Of a stretch of 64,000 bases of DNA, positions 18,301-27,030 are shown piece after piece. The position numbers were made by a program, and so were the translations under genes. Under the pieces are notes generated by a model. The model worked only from the letters and a program-made list of their open reading frames with translations, did no database searches and was not told the DNA's origin. The first letter of the stretch is position 1. Each line of letters begins with the position of its first letter. This DNA is from Burkholderiales bacterium (lineage in GTDB: Bacteria > Pseudomonadota > Gammaproteobacteria > Burkholderiales > Burkholderiaceae_F), in contig JADJWR010000001.1 of the NCBI GenBank assembly GCA_016716275.1, positions 496,001 through 560,000 on the forward strand, written 5' to 3'.

Positions 18301-19488
18301 ATGAACCCCGCTGCTGCGGCGCTGCTTGCCACCACGGCGATCCAGACCGCCGCGGCCGCCGCCGTGCTGACCCTGCCCGCGGTGGCACCGCTGGTGGCGG
18401 CCGACCTCGGCCTGCCGACCTCGCTGGTCGGCACCTACCTGTCGCTGACCTACGTCGGCGCGGCGGCCTCGGCGCTCGCCGGCGGGGCGGCGGTGCCGCG
18501 CATCGGCGCGTTGCGGCTGTCGCAGGCGAGCCTGCTGGCCTGTGCCGCTGGCCTGCTGCTCGGCCTGGTGCCGATGGTCGTCGTGGTGGCGCTATCGGCG
18601 GTGCTGCTCGGCATCGGCTACGGGCCGATCACGCCCGCCTCGAGCCACCTGCTGGCGCGCACCACGCCGCCGGCGCGCATGGGGCTGACGTTCTCGATCA
18701 AGCAGACCGGCGTGCCGGCCGGTGCTGCGCTGGCCGGGCTGGTGGTGCCGCCGCTCGCGCTGGTGGCCGGCTGGCGGGTGGCAGTGGCGGCGATCGCCGT
18801 GCTGGGAATCGGCATCGCCCTTGCCGCGCAGCCGGTGCGCAACCGGCTCGACGATGACCGCCGGCGCGAGGCGCGGTTCTCGCTCGTGCAGTTCGCCGCG
18901 GCGCTGCGGCTGGTCGCCGCCACGCCGGCGCTGCGCACGATGGCGGCGGTGTCGTTCGTCTACGCCGGCTTGCAGATGTGCGTGTCCGGCTTCATCGTCG
19001 CCTACCTGGCCGAGGAGGTCGGCCTGAGCCTGGTCGCTGCCGGCGTCGGGCTGACGGTGGCCAATGTCGCCGGCGTGGCGGCGCGCATCGGCTGGGGGGC
19101 GTTCGCCGACCGGGTGCTGTCGCCGCGCGCGACGCTGGCCATGCTCGGTGGCCTGATGGCGGCGTTCAGCGCGACCACCGCGCTGTTTACCGCCGCCTGG
19201 CCGCTGCCGGCGATGCTGGCGGTCGTCGCGGCGCTCGGCGGCACGGCGATCGGCTGGAACGGCGTGTACTTGGCGGAAACCGCCCGCGTGGCGCCCGCCG
19301 GGCAGGCTGCGCTGGCCACCGGCGGCTGCCTGTTCTTCACCTACGTCGGCGTGGTCTGCTGCCCGTTCCTGTTCGGGCTGCTGCAGCGCGCCAGCGGCAG
19401 CTACGCGCTGTCCTTCGCCGCCGCGGCCGTCGCCTACGCGATCGTCGCCGCCGTGCTGGCGCTGCGGCGGCGGCCGGCTGCCGCCTGA
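18301..19488 (+). CDS. MFS transporter
   Basis: A 395-residue major facilitator with about twelve hydrophobic segments. The LGIGYGPITPASSHLLAR block and the FSIKQTGVPAGAALAG motif resemble the cyanate/nitroimidazole-type (CynX/YycB) branch of MFS permeases. The Lys-Gln in FSIKQTG lies at a conserved TM5 position in that branch. The substrate cannot be named. It converges with the Cus block 16 bases away, without a clear terminator between. Confidence 0.85.
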   Translation: MNPAAAALLATTAIQTAAAAAVLTLPAVAPLVAADLGLPTSLVGTYLSLTYVGAAASALAGGAAVPRIGALRLSQASLLACAAGLLLGLVPMVVVVALSAVLLGIGYGPITPASSHLLARTTPPARMGLTFSIKQTGVPAGAALAGLVVPPLALVAGWRVAVAAIAVLGIGIALAAQPVRNRLDDDRRREARFSLVQFAAALRLVAATPALRTMAAVSFVYAGLQMCVSGFIVAYLAEEVGLSLVAAGVGLTVANVAGVAARIGWGAFADRVLSPRATLAMLGGLMAAFSATTALFTAAWPLPAMLAVVAALGGTAIGWNGVYLAETARVAPAGQAALATGGCLFFTYVGVVCCPFLFGLLQRASGSYALSFAAAAVAYAIVAAVLALRRRPAAA

Positions 19489-19504
19489 GCCGCGCCTGCG
19501 CCGC

Positions 19505-19834
19505 TCAGGGCGCCTTGCGGATCGAGGTGATGACGAGGTCGTCGCCCTTCTGCTCGACGGCGAACTTGACCTTGTCGCCTTCCTTCAGCTGTTCGGCCAT
19601 CGCCGGGTCCTTCAGCTTGAACGACATCGTCATCGCGCCCATGTTGACGCTCTTGATCTCGCCGTGCTTCAGCAGCACGGCGCCGCGCGCCTTGTCGACG
19701 CGGCGCACCTCGCCGTCGGCCAGTTCGCCGGCGGCGCTGGCCGCCGGCTTGGCCGAGCCGTGGCCGGCGTGCTGGGCGAGCGCCGGCGCGGCGGCGGCGA
19801 GGGTGAGGACGGTGGCGAACAGCAGCTTCTTCAT
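19505..19834 (-). CDS. cusF: Periplasmic Cu(I)/Ag(I)-binding protein CusF, Trp replaced by Met
   Basis: Copper chaperone that hands Cu(I)/Ag(I) to the CusCBA pump in the periplasm. The 109-residue protein has a signal peptide (cleavage near residue 20) and the CusF barrel with the metal-site histidine H57 (LLKHGEI) and methionines M68 and M70 (AMTM). E. coli CusF has a Trp that caps the metal; here the aligned position is M65 (VNMGAMTM). It is last in the minus-strand Cus set, 44 bases after the DUF411 gene. Confidence 0.87.
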   Translation of the reverse strand: MKKLLFATVLTLAAAAPALAQHAGHGSAKPAASAAGELADGEVRRVDKARGAVLLKHGEIKSVNMGAMTMSFKLKDPAMAEQLKEGDKVKFAVEQKGDDLVITSIRKAP

Positions 19835-19878
19835 CGGACAGTCTCCGGTGGCTCGAAAGAGAGGGGGTCTGCAGGGAT

Positions 19879-20358
19879 TCAGCGGCGGTGATCGGGCTCG
19901 TACGCCGCGTACACCGTCACGCGGCCGTCCTTCTGCACCAGCAGCACATCGTACGGGTCGACCTGGCCCTTGTATTCCGGGCCGTCCATGCCGGGCGAGC
20001 CGACCGGCATGCCGGGCACCGACAGGCCGAGCGCCGGCAACCGCTCGCGCAGCAGCCGCTTGATCTCGCGCGCCGGCACGTGGCCTTCGATCACGTAGCC
20101 GTCGACGACGCCGGTGTGGCAGGAGCCGAGCCTGGCCGGCACGCCGAAGCGGGCACGGTACTGGCGCGTATCGGGCACGTCGGTGGCGGAGACCACGAAG
20201 CCGCTGGCTTCGAGATGCCTGATCCAGTCGTTGCAGCAGCCGCAGGTCGGCGACTTGTAGACGCGGATCTCGCTGGCGCGCGGCTGGGCGAGCGCCGGGG
20301 CGGCGAGAGCCGACAGCAGGGCGGCGATAGTCCGGCGTCGGCGGGGATCGTGACGCAT
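19879..20358 (-). CDS. DUF411 metal-linked exported protein
   Basis: A 159-residue protein with an arginine-rich N-terminus (RRRRTIAALLSALAAPALA) that could serve as a Sec or Tat signal. The mature part begins IRVYKSPTCGCCNDWI with C39, C41 and C42, and later has GSCHTGVVDGYVIEGHVPA, the DUF411 hallmark. The family is regularly found with copper-resistance genes; a thioredoxin-like or metal-binding function is suspected. The start overlaps the cusA stop (ATGA), so the two are co-translated. Confidence 0.88.
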   Translation of the reverse strand: MRHDPRRRRTIAALLSALAAPALAQPRASEIRVYKSPTCGCCNDWIRHLEASGFVVSATDVPDTRQYRARFGVPARLGSCHTGVVDGYVIEGHVPAREIKRLLRERLPALGLSVPGMPVGSPGMDGPEYKGQVDPYDVLLVQKDGRVTVYAAYEPDHRR

Positions 20359-23300
20359 CAGGCTTCCTCCTTCGGGATATGGACAGCGGGATCGACGGTT
20401 GGTGCGCGGTGGCGGGTCGCCGGCAGACGCTGCTGCATGATCAGCGCATAGAGCGCCGGGATGACGATCAGGGTCAGGATGGTCGAGGTGACCAGCCCGC
20501 CGACCATCGGCGCGGCGATCCGGCGCATCACCTCGCTTCCGGTGCCGGTGACCCACATGATCGGCAGCAGCGCGGCGATGGTGGTCACCACCGTCATCAT
20601 CTTCGGCCGCACGCGCTCGACGGCGCCGTGCATCACCGCGGCGTTCAGGTCGGCAACCGCCGGCGAGCGGCCCTCGGCGCGGCAGCGCTCGCGTACGTCG
20701 CGCCAGGCGTGGTCGATGTAGATCAGCATCACCACGCCGGTCTCGGCGGCCACGCCGGCCAGGGCGATGAAGCCGACCGCCGCCGCCACGCTGAGGTTGT
20801 AGTCGAGCGCGTCGAGCAGGAAGATGCCGCCGACGAGCGAGAACGGCACCGACAGCATGACGATCAGGGTCTCGGTGAGGCGGCGGAAATTCAGGTACAG
20901 CAGCACGAAGATCACCGCCAGCGTCGCCGGCACGACGATCTTCATCTTGTCGATCGCGCGCTGCATGTACTCGAACTGGCCGCTCCAGGTGACGTAGGTG
21001 CCGGCCGGGAACTGCACGTTGTCGGCCACCGCCTTCTGCGCGTCGCGCACGTAGCTGCCGATGTCGCGGTCGCGGATGTCGACGTAGATGTAGGCCGACA
21101 GCAGCGCGTCCTCGGTGCGGATGGCCGGCGGGCCCTGGGTCAGGCGGGCGCGGGCCAGCTGGCCGAGCGGGATCATCGCCGGCGGCTTGCCCATTTCCGG
21201 CATCAGCGGCACCAGCACCTGCTGCTCGATCTGCTGCGGGCTGGCGCGGGCGTCGCGCGGATAGCGCACGATGATGCCGAAGCGGGCGCGGCCCTCGACC
21301 GCGGTGCTGACCATCTCGCCGCCGAGCGCCTGCGCCACCACTTCCTGCAGCTCGCCGACCGAAAGCCCGTAGCGGGCCAGCTGCGCGCGGTCGGGCTCGA
21401 TGTCGAGGTAGAAGCCGCCGGTGAGCCGCTCGGCGTAGGCGCTGGTGGTGCCCGGCACGTTGCGCACCACGGTCTCGATCTCGCGCGCGACCTTCTCCAT
21501 CTCCGCCAGGTCGGAGCCGAAGACCTTGATGCCGATCGGCGTGCGGATGCCGGTGGACAGCATGTCGATGCGCGCCTTGATCGGCATCGTCCACGAGTTC
21601 GCGATGCCCGGGAACTGCAGCGCCTTGTCCATCTCGGCGATCAGCTTGTCCACCGTCATGCCGGGCCGCCACTCCGATTCCGGCTTCAGGTTGATCACCG
21701 TCTCGAACATCTCCACCGGCGCCGGGTCGGTGGCGGTCGCCGCGCGGCCGGCCTTGCCGATCACCGAGGCGACCTCGGGAAAGCTCTTGATGATCCGGTT
21801 CTGCACCTGCAGCACCTCGGCCGCCTTGGTCACCGACATGCCGGGCAGCGAGGTCGGCATGTAGAAGATCGACCCCTCGTTCAGCGTCGGCATGAACTCG
21901 GTGCCGAGGCGGCTGGCCGGCACCACGCTGGCGGCGGCGACCACCAGCGTCAGGGCGAGCGTGGTCAGCTTGTGGCGCAGCACCCAGGCGATCACCGGCC
22001 GGTACGACCAGAGCAGGAAGCGGTTCAGCGGGTTGCTGGTCTCCGGCAGGATGCGGCCGCGCACCAGATAGACCATCAGCATCGGCAGCACGGTCACCGA
22101 CAGCAGCGCGCCGCCGGCCATGGCGAAGGTCTTGGTATAGGCGAGCGGCGCGAACAGGCGGCCTTCCTGCGCCTCCAGGGTGAACACCGGCAGGAAGCTG
22201 ACGGTGATGATGGCCAGCGAGAAGAACAGCGCCGGGCCGACCTCCTTGCAGGCGGCGACGATCGCCTCGAAGCGATCGGCGCCCGGCGCCAGCCGCTCGA
22301 TGCGCTTGTGCGCGTTTTCGACCATCACCACGCCGGCGTCGATCATGGCGCCGATGGCGATGGCGATGCCGCCGAGGCTCATGATGTTGGCGTTGACGCC
22401 GAGCAGCCGCATGCAGATGAAGGAGAACAGCACGCCCAGCGGCAGCACCAGGATCACCACCAGGGCGCTGCGCGCGTGCAGCAGGAACAGTGCGCAGACC
22501 AGGGCGACGATGATCGACTCCTCGATCAGCGTCGACTTCAGCGTGTCGATCGCCCGCCGGATCAGGTCGGAGCGGTCGTAGACGGTCTCGATCGTCACCC
22601 CTTCGGGCAGGCCGGCACGCAGCGATTCGATCTTCGCCTTGACACCGTCGATCACCGTCAGCGCGTTCTCGCCGAAGCGGGCGACGACGATGCCCGAGAC
22701 GGCCTCGCCTTCGCCGTTCAGCTCGGTCAGTCCGCGGCGCTCGTCCGGGCCGAGTTCGACGCGGGCGACGTCGCGCACTCGCACAGGCGTGCCGCCCTCG
22801 GCGCGCAGGACCAGGTCGGCGATGTCTTCGGCGCCGCGCAGGTAGCCGCGGCCGCGCACCATGAACTCGGTCTCTGCCATCTCGACCACCCGGCCGCCGA
22901 CGTCGCGGTTCGACTCGCGGATCACCTGCCCGATGCGCGCCAGCGGGATGCCGTAGGCGCGCAGCTTCACCGGGTCGACCACCACCTGGTACTGCTGTAC
23001 GAAGCCGCCGATCGACGCCACCTCGGAGACGCCGGGCACGGAGGTCAGCTGATAGCGGATGTACCAGTCCTGCAGCGTGCGCAGTTCGGCCAGCGTGTGG
23101 TTGGCCGCCTGCACGACGTACTGGTAGACCCAGCCGACCCCGGTGGCGTCGGGACCGATCTGCGGCGAGACGCCCGCCGGCAGCCGTGCACTGGCGAAGT
23201 TCAGGTACTCGAGCACCCGCGACCTGGCCCAGTAGATGTCGGTGCCGTCTTCGAAGATCACGTAGACGAAGCTGGCGCCGAAGAAAGAGAAGCCGCGCAC

Positions 23301-23570
23301 GACCTTGCTCTTCGGCACCGACAGCATGGCCGTGGTCAGCGGGTAGGTGACCTGGTCCTCGACCACCTGCGGCGCCTGGCCCGGAAACTCGGTGTAGACG
23401 ATCACCTGCACGTCCGACAGGTCGGGCAGTGCATCGAGCGGCGTGCGCAGCACCGCGAGCACGCCGGCGAAGACCAGCGCCAGCGTCGCCAGGCCGACCA
23501 GGAACGGATTGCGCGCCGACCATTCGATCAGCCGCTCGAGCATCGTCGGCCCCGCCGGGGTGACGTTCAT
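20358..23570 (-). CDS. cusA: Heavy-metal RND efflux pump, Cu(I)/Ag(I) type
   Basis: Proton-driven inner-membrane pump of 1070 residues. The HME-type TM4 motif IGAMIDAGVVMVENAHKR and the pore/periplasmic segments align by eye with E. coli CusA. The three metal-relay methionines lie in EGSIFYMPTSLPG, PVEMFETVINLKPE and RIDMLSTGIRTPIG, which argues for Cu(I)/Ag(I) rather than Zn/Co/Cd. The start (MNVTPAG) overlaps the cusB stop. Longer upstream readings lie inside cusB and are discarded. Confidence 0.95.
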   Translation of the reverse strand: MNVTPAGPTMLERLIEWSARNPFLVGLATLALVFAGVLAVLRTPLDALPDLSDVQVIVYTEFPGQAPQVVEDQVTYPLTTAMLSVPKSKVVRGFSFFGASFVYVIFEDGTDIYWARSRVLEYLNFASARLPAGVSPQIGPDATGVGWVYQYVVQAANHTLAELRTLQDWYIRYQLTSVPGVSEVASIGGFVQQYQVVVDPVKLRAYGIPLARIGQVIRESNRDVGGRVVEMAETEFMVRGRGYLRGAEDIADLVLRAEGGTPVRVRDVARVELGPDERRGLTELNGEGEAVSGIVVARFGENALTVIDGVKAKIESLRAGLPEGVTIETVYDRSDLIRRAIDTLKSTLIEESIIVALVCALFLLHARSALVVILVLPLGVLFSFICMRLLGVNANIMSLGGIAIAIGAMIDAGVVMVENAHKRIERLAPGADRFEAIVAACKEVGPALFFSLAIITVSFLPVFTLEAQEGRLFAPLAYTKTFAMAGGALLSVTVLPMLMVYLVRGRILPETSNPLNRFLLWSYRPVIAWVLRHKLTTLALTLVVAAASVVPASRLGTEFMPTLNEGSIFYMPTSLPGMSVTKAAEVLQVQNRIIKSFPEVASVIGKAGRAATATDPAPVEMFETVINLKPESEWRPGMTVDKLIAEMDKALQFPGIANSWTMPIKARIDMLSTGIRTPIGIKVFGSDLAEMEKVAREIETVVRNVPGTTSAYAERLTGGFYLDIEPDRAQLARYGLSVGELQEVVAQALGGEMVSTAVEGRARFGIIVRYPRDARASPQQIEQQVLVPLMPEMGKPPAMIPLGQLARARLTQGPPAIRTEDALLSAYIYVDIRDRDIGSYVRDAQKAVADNVQFPAGTYVTWSGQFEYMQRAIDKMKIVVPATLAVIFVLLYLNFRRLTETLIVMLSVPFSLVGGIFLLDALDYNLSVAAAVGFIALAGVAAETGVVMLIYIDHAWRDVRERCRAEGRSPAVADLNAAVMHGAVERVRPKMMTVVTTIAALLPIMWVTGTGSEVMRRIAAPMVGGLVTSTILTLIVIPALYALIMQQRLPATRHRAPTVDPAVHIPKEEA

Positions 23571-25087
23571 TTGCGCGCCTCGATCCGCGTCACCACCCAT
23601 TCGCCCGGCTTGCGCTCGACGAAGTCGAAGCTGATCGGCGCCCCGGGCTTCGCCGACCGGGCGACCGCGTCGTTGGCCGGCGTGAACTCCATCGTCATCC
23701 GCGGCCACTTCAGGGTCTCGACCGGCTCGTGCGTGATCAGCAGCATCCCGCTGCCGGCGTCGAAGTCGTCGAGCGTGCCGACCGCGCTGTGCGTGACCTG
23801 CTTGCTGCCGGCGACATCGGCGCCGCCGGTCATGCCGCCGAGCGCCGCCTTCAGGTTGCTCTCCGCGTCGATCAGGAAGTTGGCGGCGACGACCACCCGT
23901 TCGCCCTCCTTGACGCCCTCGACGACCGCCACGTGCTCGTCGCCGCGCGCGCCGAGCTTCACCTCGCGCGGCTCGAAGCGTCCCTCGCCCTGGTCGATCA
24001 GCACGACGCGCCGCATGCCGCTGTCGATCACCGCGGAGGCCGGCACGGCCAGCACCGGGCGGCCCGCCGCCGGCAGTTCGACCTGCGCGTACATCGCCGG
24101 CTTGATGCGCCCGCCGGGGTTGGCCAGTTCGATGCGCACCTGCGCCGTTCGCGTCTCCGCCTTCAGGGTGGGGTAGACGTAAGTGACGCGACCGGCGAAG
24201 ACCTGGCCCGGGTAGGCGTCGAAGCGCAGCGTCGCCGCCTGGCCGGCACGGACCCGGCCGATGTCCTGCTCGAACACGTCGGCGATCACCCAGACGCTCG
24301 ACAGGTCGGCGATCTGGTACAGCATCTCGCCGGGCATGAAGCGCATGCCCTGCGTCGCCCTGCGCTCGAGCACGATGCCGCCGGCCGGCGCGCGGAAGGC
24401 CAGGGCGCGCTGCGGCTGGCCGCCGGCCGCCAGGCGCGCGATCTGCTCCTCGGTCACGTCCCAGTTGCGCAGCCGCTCGAGCGCCGAGTCGGCGAGCCGC
24501 TTCATGCCGGCCACCGTGACCTCGTCGCCGCCCTCGACCTGCGCCAGACCCTGCACGGCGATCGCGTACTCGCGCTGGGTGGCGAGCAGCTCGGGACTGT
24601 AGGCCTCGAACAGCGGCGCGCCGCGCGCCACGTACTGGCCGGTGGCATTGACGAAGAGCTTCTCGACGTAGCCCTCGAACTTCGGCGTGATGGTGGCCAG
24701 CCGCCGCTCGTCGACCTCGACCCGCCCGCTGGCGCGCACCACGGCGTCGAGCACGCGACGCTCGACCGCCACGCTGCGCACGCCGAGCTTCTGCACCTTG
24801 GCCGTGGTGAGCTTCACGCCGCCGCCGGCATCCACGTCCTCACCCTCGTAGACCGGGATGTAGTCCATCCCCATCGAGTCCTTCTTCGGCGTCGGCGAGG
24901 TGTCCGGCAGGCCCATCGGGTTGCGGTAGTAGAGAACCTTGCGCTCGCCCTTGCCCGGATCGGCGGCTGCGGTGGCTGGCGCATGCGCGGCGCCGCCGTG
25001 GCGGGTGCCGTACCAGTAACCGGCGCCGGCGGCCGCCGCGACCGCTGCCAGCAGGACGATGCCGCGGCCGATTCCCGTTGCGCTCAT
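23567..25087 (-). CDS. cusB: Cus efflux periplasmic adaptor with fused CusF-like domain
   Basis: Membrane-fusion protein of 506 residues linking CusA to the outer-membrane channel. After an N-terminal membrane anchor comes the heavy-metal-binding segment YYRNPMGLPDTSPTPKKDSM with its Met-rich site, then barrel-sandwich and hairpin domains, and finally (about residues 430-506) a CusF-like domain with ITHEPVETLKWPRMTMEF. That domain keeps the canonical His, Trp, Met, Met metal set, unlike the separate CusF. Its ends overlap cusA and cusC by ATGA. Confidence 0.93.
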   Translation of the reverse strand: MSATGIGRGIVLLAAVAAAAGAGYWYGTRHGGAAHAPATAAADPGKGERKVLYYRNPMGLPDTSPTPKKDSMGMDYIPVYEGEDVDAGGGVKLTTAKVQKLGVRSVAVERRVLDAVVRASGRVEVDERRLATITPKFEGYVEKLFVNATGQYVARGAPLFEAYSPELLATQREYAIAVQGLAQVEGGDEVTVAGMKRLADSALERLRNWDVTEEQIARLAAGGQPQRALAFRAPAGGIVLERRATQGMRFMPGEMLYQIADLSSVWVIADVFEQDIGRVRAGQAATLRFDAYPGQVFAGRVTYVYPTLKAETRTAQVRIELANPGGRIKPAMYAQVELPAAGRPVLAVPASAVIDSGMRRVVLIDQGEGRFEPREVKLGARGDEHVAVVEGVKEGERVVVAANFLIDAESNLKAALGGMTGGADVAGSKQVTHSAVGTLDDFDAGSGMLLITHEPVETLKWPRMTMEFTPANDAVARSAKPGAPISFDFVERKPGEWVVTRIEARK

Positions 25088-26349
25088 AGGTCTTCTCCGA
25101 TCAGTCGTTCGACTTCCGCCAGCCGCATCTGCGCCTCGACCTGCGCGGCGAGCAGGTTCAGCCGCGCCTGCCGCACCTGCCGCTCGGCTTCGAGCAGCGC
25201 CGCGAAGTCGACCTTGCCCGTTTCGTAAGCGGCCATCGCCGCCTGCAGGTTCAGCCGCGCCTGCGGCAGCAGGCTGCTCTCGGTCAGCCGTTCGATGTCG
25301 CGCGCGCCGGCAAGCTGCGCCAGCGCCGTGCCGAGTTCGCCGAGCGAGCGCTGCAGTGCCGCCTCGCGCCGCGCCGTTGCCGCGGCGACCGTCGCCTCGG
25401 CCTCGCGCTCCTGCGCCCGCCGCGTGCCCTGCTGCAGCGGGATCGTGACCTCGAACATCACGTCCCAGTCGGCGAGCCGGCTGTCGCGCTGGATCGGCGA
25501 GACGGCGAGCGCGAAGTCCGGATAGCGGTTGCGGTAGGCCAGTTCGCGCGAGCGCTCGGCGCTGTCGAGACGCGCCCGCTCGGCGGCCAGTTCGGGGTTG
25601 CGGTCGCGCAGCCGCTCGGCCAGCGGCGCGAACTGCAGTTCCTGCGCCGGCAGCCGCGAGCTGCCGGCCGCCGCCAGCGGCGCATCGGGCGGCCGCGCCA
25701 GCAGCGCATTGACCTGCGCGTCGACGGTGCGTGCCTGTGCTGCCAGCGAGATCAGCTCGCCGCGCAGCATGGTGCGCTCGGAAAGCGCGCGCACCGCATC
25801 GGCCTGCGCGGCCAGGCCCCCGGCATAGCGGCTGCGGGTGATCGATTCGAGGCTGGCAAGCAGCCCGTCGATCTCGCCGACGATCGCCCGCCGCTGTGCC
25901 AGCTCGTAGCGGCGGGCCTGCGCGACCTTCAGCTTCATCGCCAGGTCGTTCCAGGCCGCCCGCGCCGCCTGGTTCGACTGCTCGGCAGCGGCCTCGGCGG
26001 CCGAGCGGGCGAGGTCGCGTTTGCCCGGCCAGGGAAGCATCTGCCGCACCGTGTACTTGGTGCTGCCGACGCGCGACGGCGACAGCGTCGGGTTGATCTC
26101 GCCGTCGCGCGTGATGTCGCGCAGTTCGATGCTGAACGACGGATCGGGCAGATTGCCCGCCGGCGTCACCCGCGCGGCCGCGGCGTCGGCCTCGCGCAGC
26201 ATGAAGGCGAACTCCGGGTTCGAGCCGCGCGCGTAGGTCAGCAGCGACTCGGCGGTCGCGCCCAGCGGCTGCGCAGCGGCCGGCGGCGCAGCCAGCGCGA
26301 TGATGGCGGCGAACAGCGGAACGGATCCGCGACGTAGCGGTATGTGCAT
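25084..26349 (-). CDS. cusC: TolC-family outer-membrane efflux protein
   Basis: Outer-membrane channel of the Cus system, 421 residues, with a signal peptide (MHIPLRR...APPAAA). It is composed of long Ala/Arg/Glu-rich coiled-coil helices with the internal duplication of TolC proteins (SITRSRYAGGLAAQADAVRALSE and LQAAMAAYETGKVDFAALLEAE). There is no lipobox, so unlike E. coli CusC it is probably not acylated. First of the three overlapping pump genes. Confidence 0.9.
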   Translation of the reverse strand: MHIPLRRGSVPLFAAIIALAAPPAAAQPLGATAESLLTYARGSNPEFAFMLREADAAAARVTPAGNLPDPSFSIELRDITRDGEINPTLSPSRVGSTKYTVRQMLPWPGKRDLARSAAEAAAEQSNQAARAAWNDLAMKLKVAQARRYELAQRRAIVGEIDGLLASLESITRSRYAGGLAAQADAVRALSERTMLRGELISLAAQARTVDAQVNALLARPPDAPLAAAGSSRLPAQELQFAPLAERLRDRNPELAAERARLDSAERSRELAYRNRYPDFALAVSPIQRDSRLADWDVMFEVTIPLQQGTRRAQEREAEATVAAATARREAALQRSLGELGTALAQLAGARDIERLTESSLLPQARLNLQAAMAAYETGKVDFAALLEAERQVRQARLNLLAAQVEAQMRLAEVERLIGEDL

Positions 26350-26427
26350 CCTGCCTCCTGAGGAAAGACGGACCGGCGCGCGCGACGCGCGCCGTGGCGC
26401 AATGGCGGCGCAGCGGCCGCGCGCCGT

Positions 26428-26841
26428 CTAACGCAGCAGGCGATGCAGAACGATGTGCAGCGGCGGACCGGTGTCGCGCCGCGCCGGCGCGAACGCGACT
26501 ACCAGTGCCTTCGTCGGCACCGGCGGGGCCGGCGTGGCGGCAAAGTCCACCGGCGCGGCTGCCGGCAGGTCGAAGCTCAGCGACAGGCGGCCGCTTTGCG
26601 TGTCGGTGCGGCAGTGCGCTTCGCAGGCGGCCTCGGCGACGTCGACCTCGCCGTGATGGCAGGGCGGTTCGGCCGCCAGGCTGCCCGCCTGCGCGACGGC
26701 GACGGCGACGGCGTCGTGCACGCAGGCGCGCGCGGCGTGCATGCCGAAGCCGTACAGCACCGCGGCAAGCACGAGCAGCAGCACCGCGCGGCGTCCGGCG
26801 ACGGTACGGCGGGCCAGCGACCAGGGCGCCAAGGCGAACAT
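26428..26841 (-). CDS. Cys/His-rich exported or membrane-anchored protein at the head of the Cus unit
   Basis: A 137-residue protein of unknown family. A hydrophobic N-terminal segment (AVLLLVLAAVLYGFG) is followed by short Cys/His clusters ACVHDA, PCHHGE and ACEAHCRTD, which could bind metal in the periplasm, then a Pro/Ala-rich tail. It lies 78 bases before cusC on the same strand and is probably cotranscribed. If the predicted promoter at 26849-26892 is right, the message would begin only about two bases before this ATG, so translation would be leaderless or start further in. Confidence 0.65.
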   Translation of the reverse strand: MFALAPWSLARRTVAGRRAVLLLVLAAVLYGFGMHAARACVHDAVAVAVAQAGSLAAEPPCHHGEVDVAEAACEAHCRTDTQSGRLSLSFDLPAAAPVDFAATPAPPVPTKALVVAFAPARRDTGPPLHIVLHRLLR

Positions 26842-26848
26842 GGGCCGG

Positions 26849-26892
26849 ATACTAGCCCGAGGCGATGTCGATGGCGATTGACGGCTGTCAAT
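26849..26892 (-). promoter_or_regulatory. FNR/ANR-like box and -10 element ahead of the Cus unit
   Basis: A perfect inverted repeat ATTGAC-GGCT-GTCAAT occupies 26877-26892. Its core TTGAC-N4-GTCAA is a known variant of the FNR/ANR/FixK site. On the minus strand a TAGTAT hexamer (26849-26854) lies where the -10 element of a class II FNR promoter would be if the box is centred at -41.5. It could also act on the divergent CYTH-CHAD gene at 27031, but from farther away. Confidence 0.5.
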
Positions 26893-27030
26893 GCGGCACC
26901 GCCGCTCGGCCGCCACGGTGCGGGCGGCACCTTTCCCGTTCGGTCGTTGGCAGGCACCGGACCACCCACGCCCTCGACATGGGCGTTGCAGGCCGCCGAT
27001 CGCCGTGCTGGGCGCATTTATGCTGGGCGC

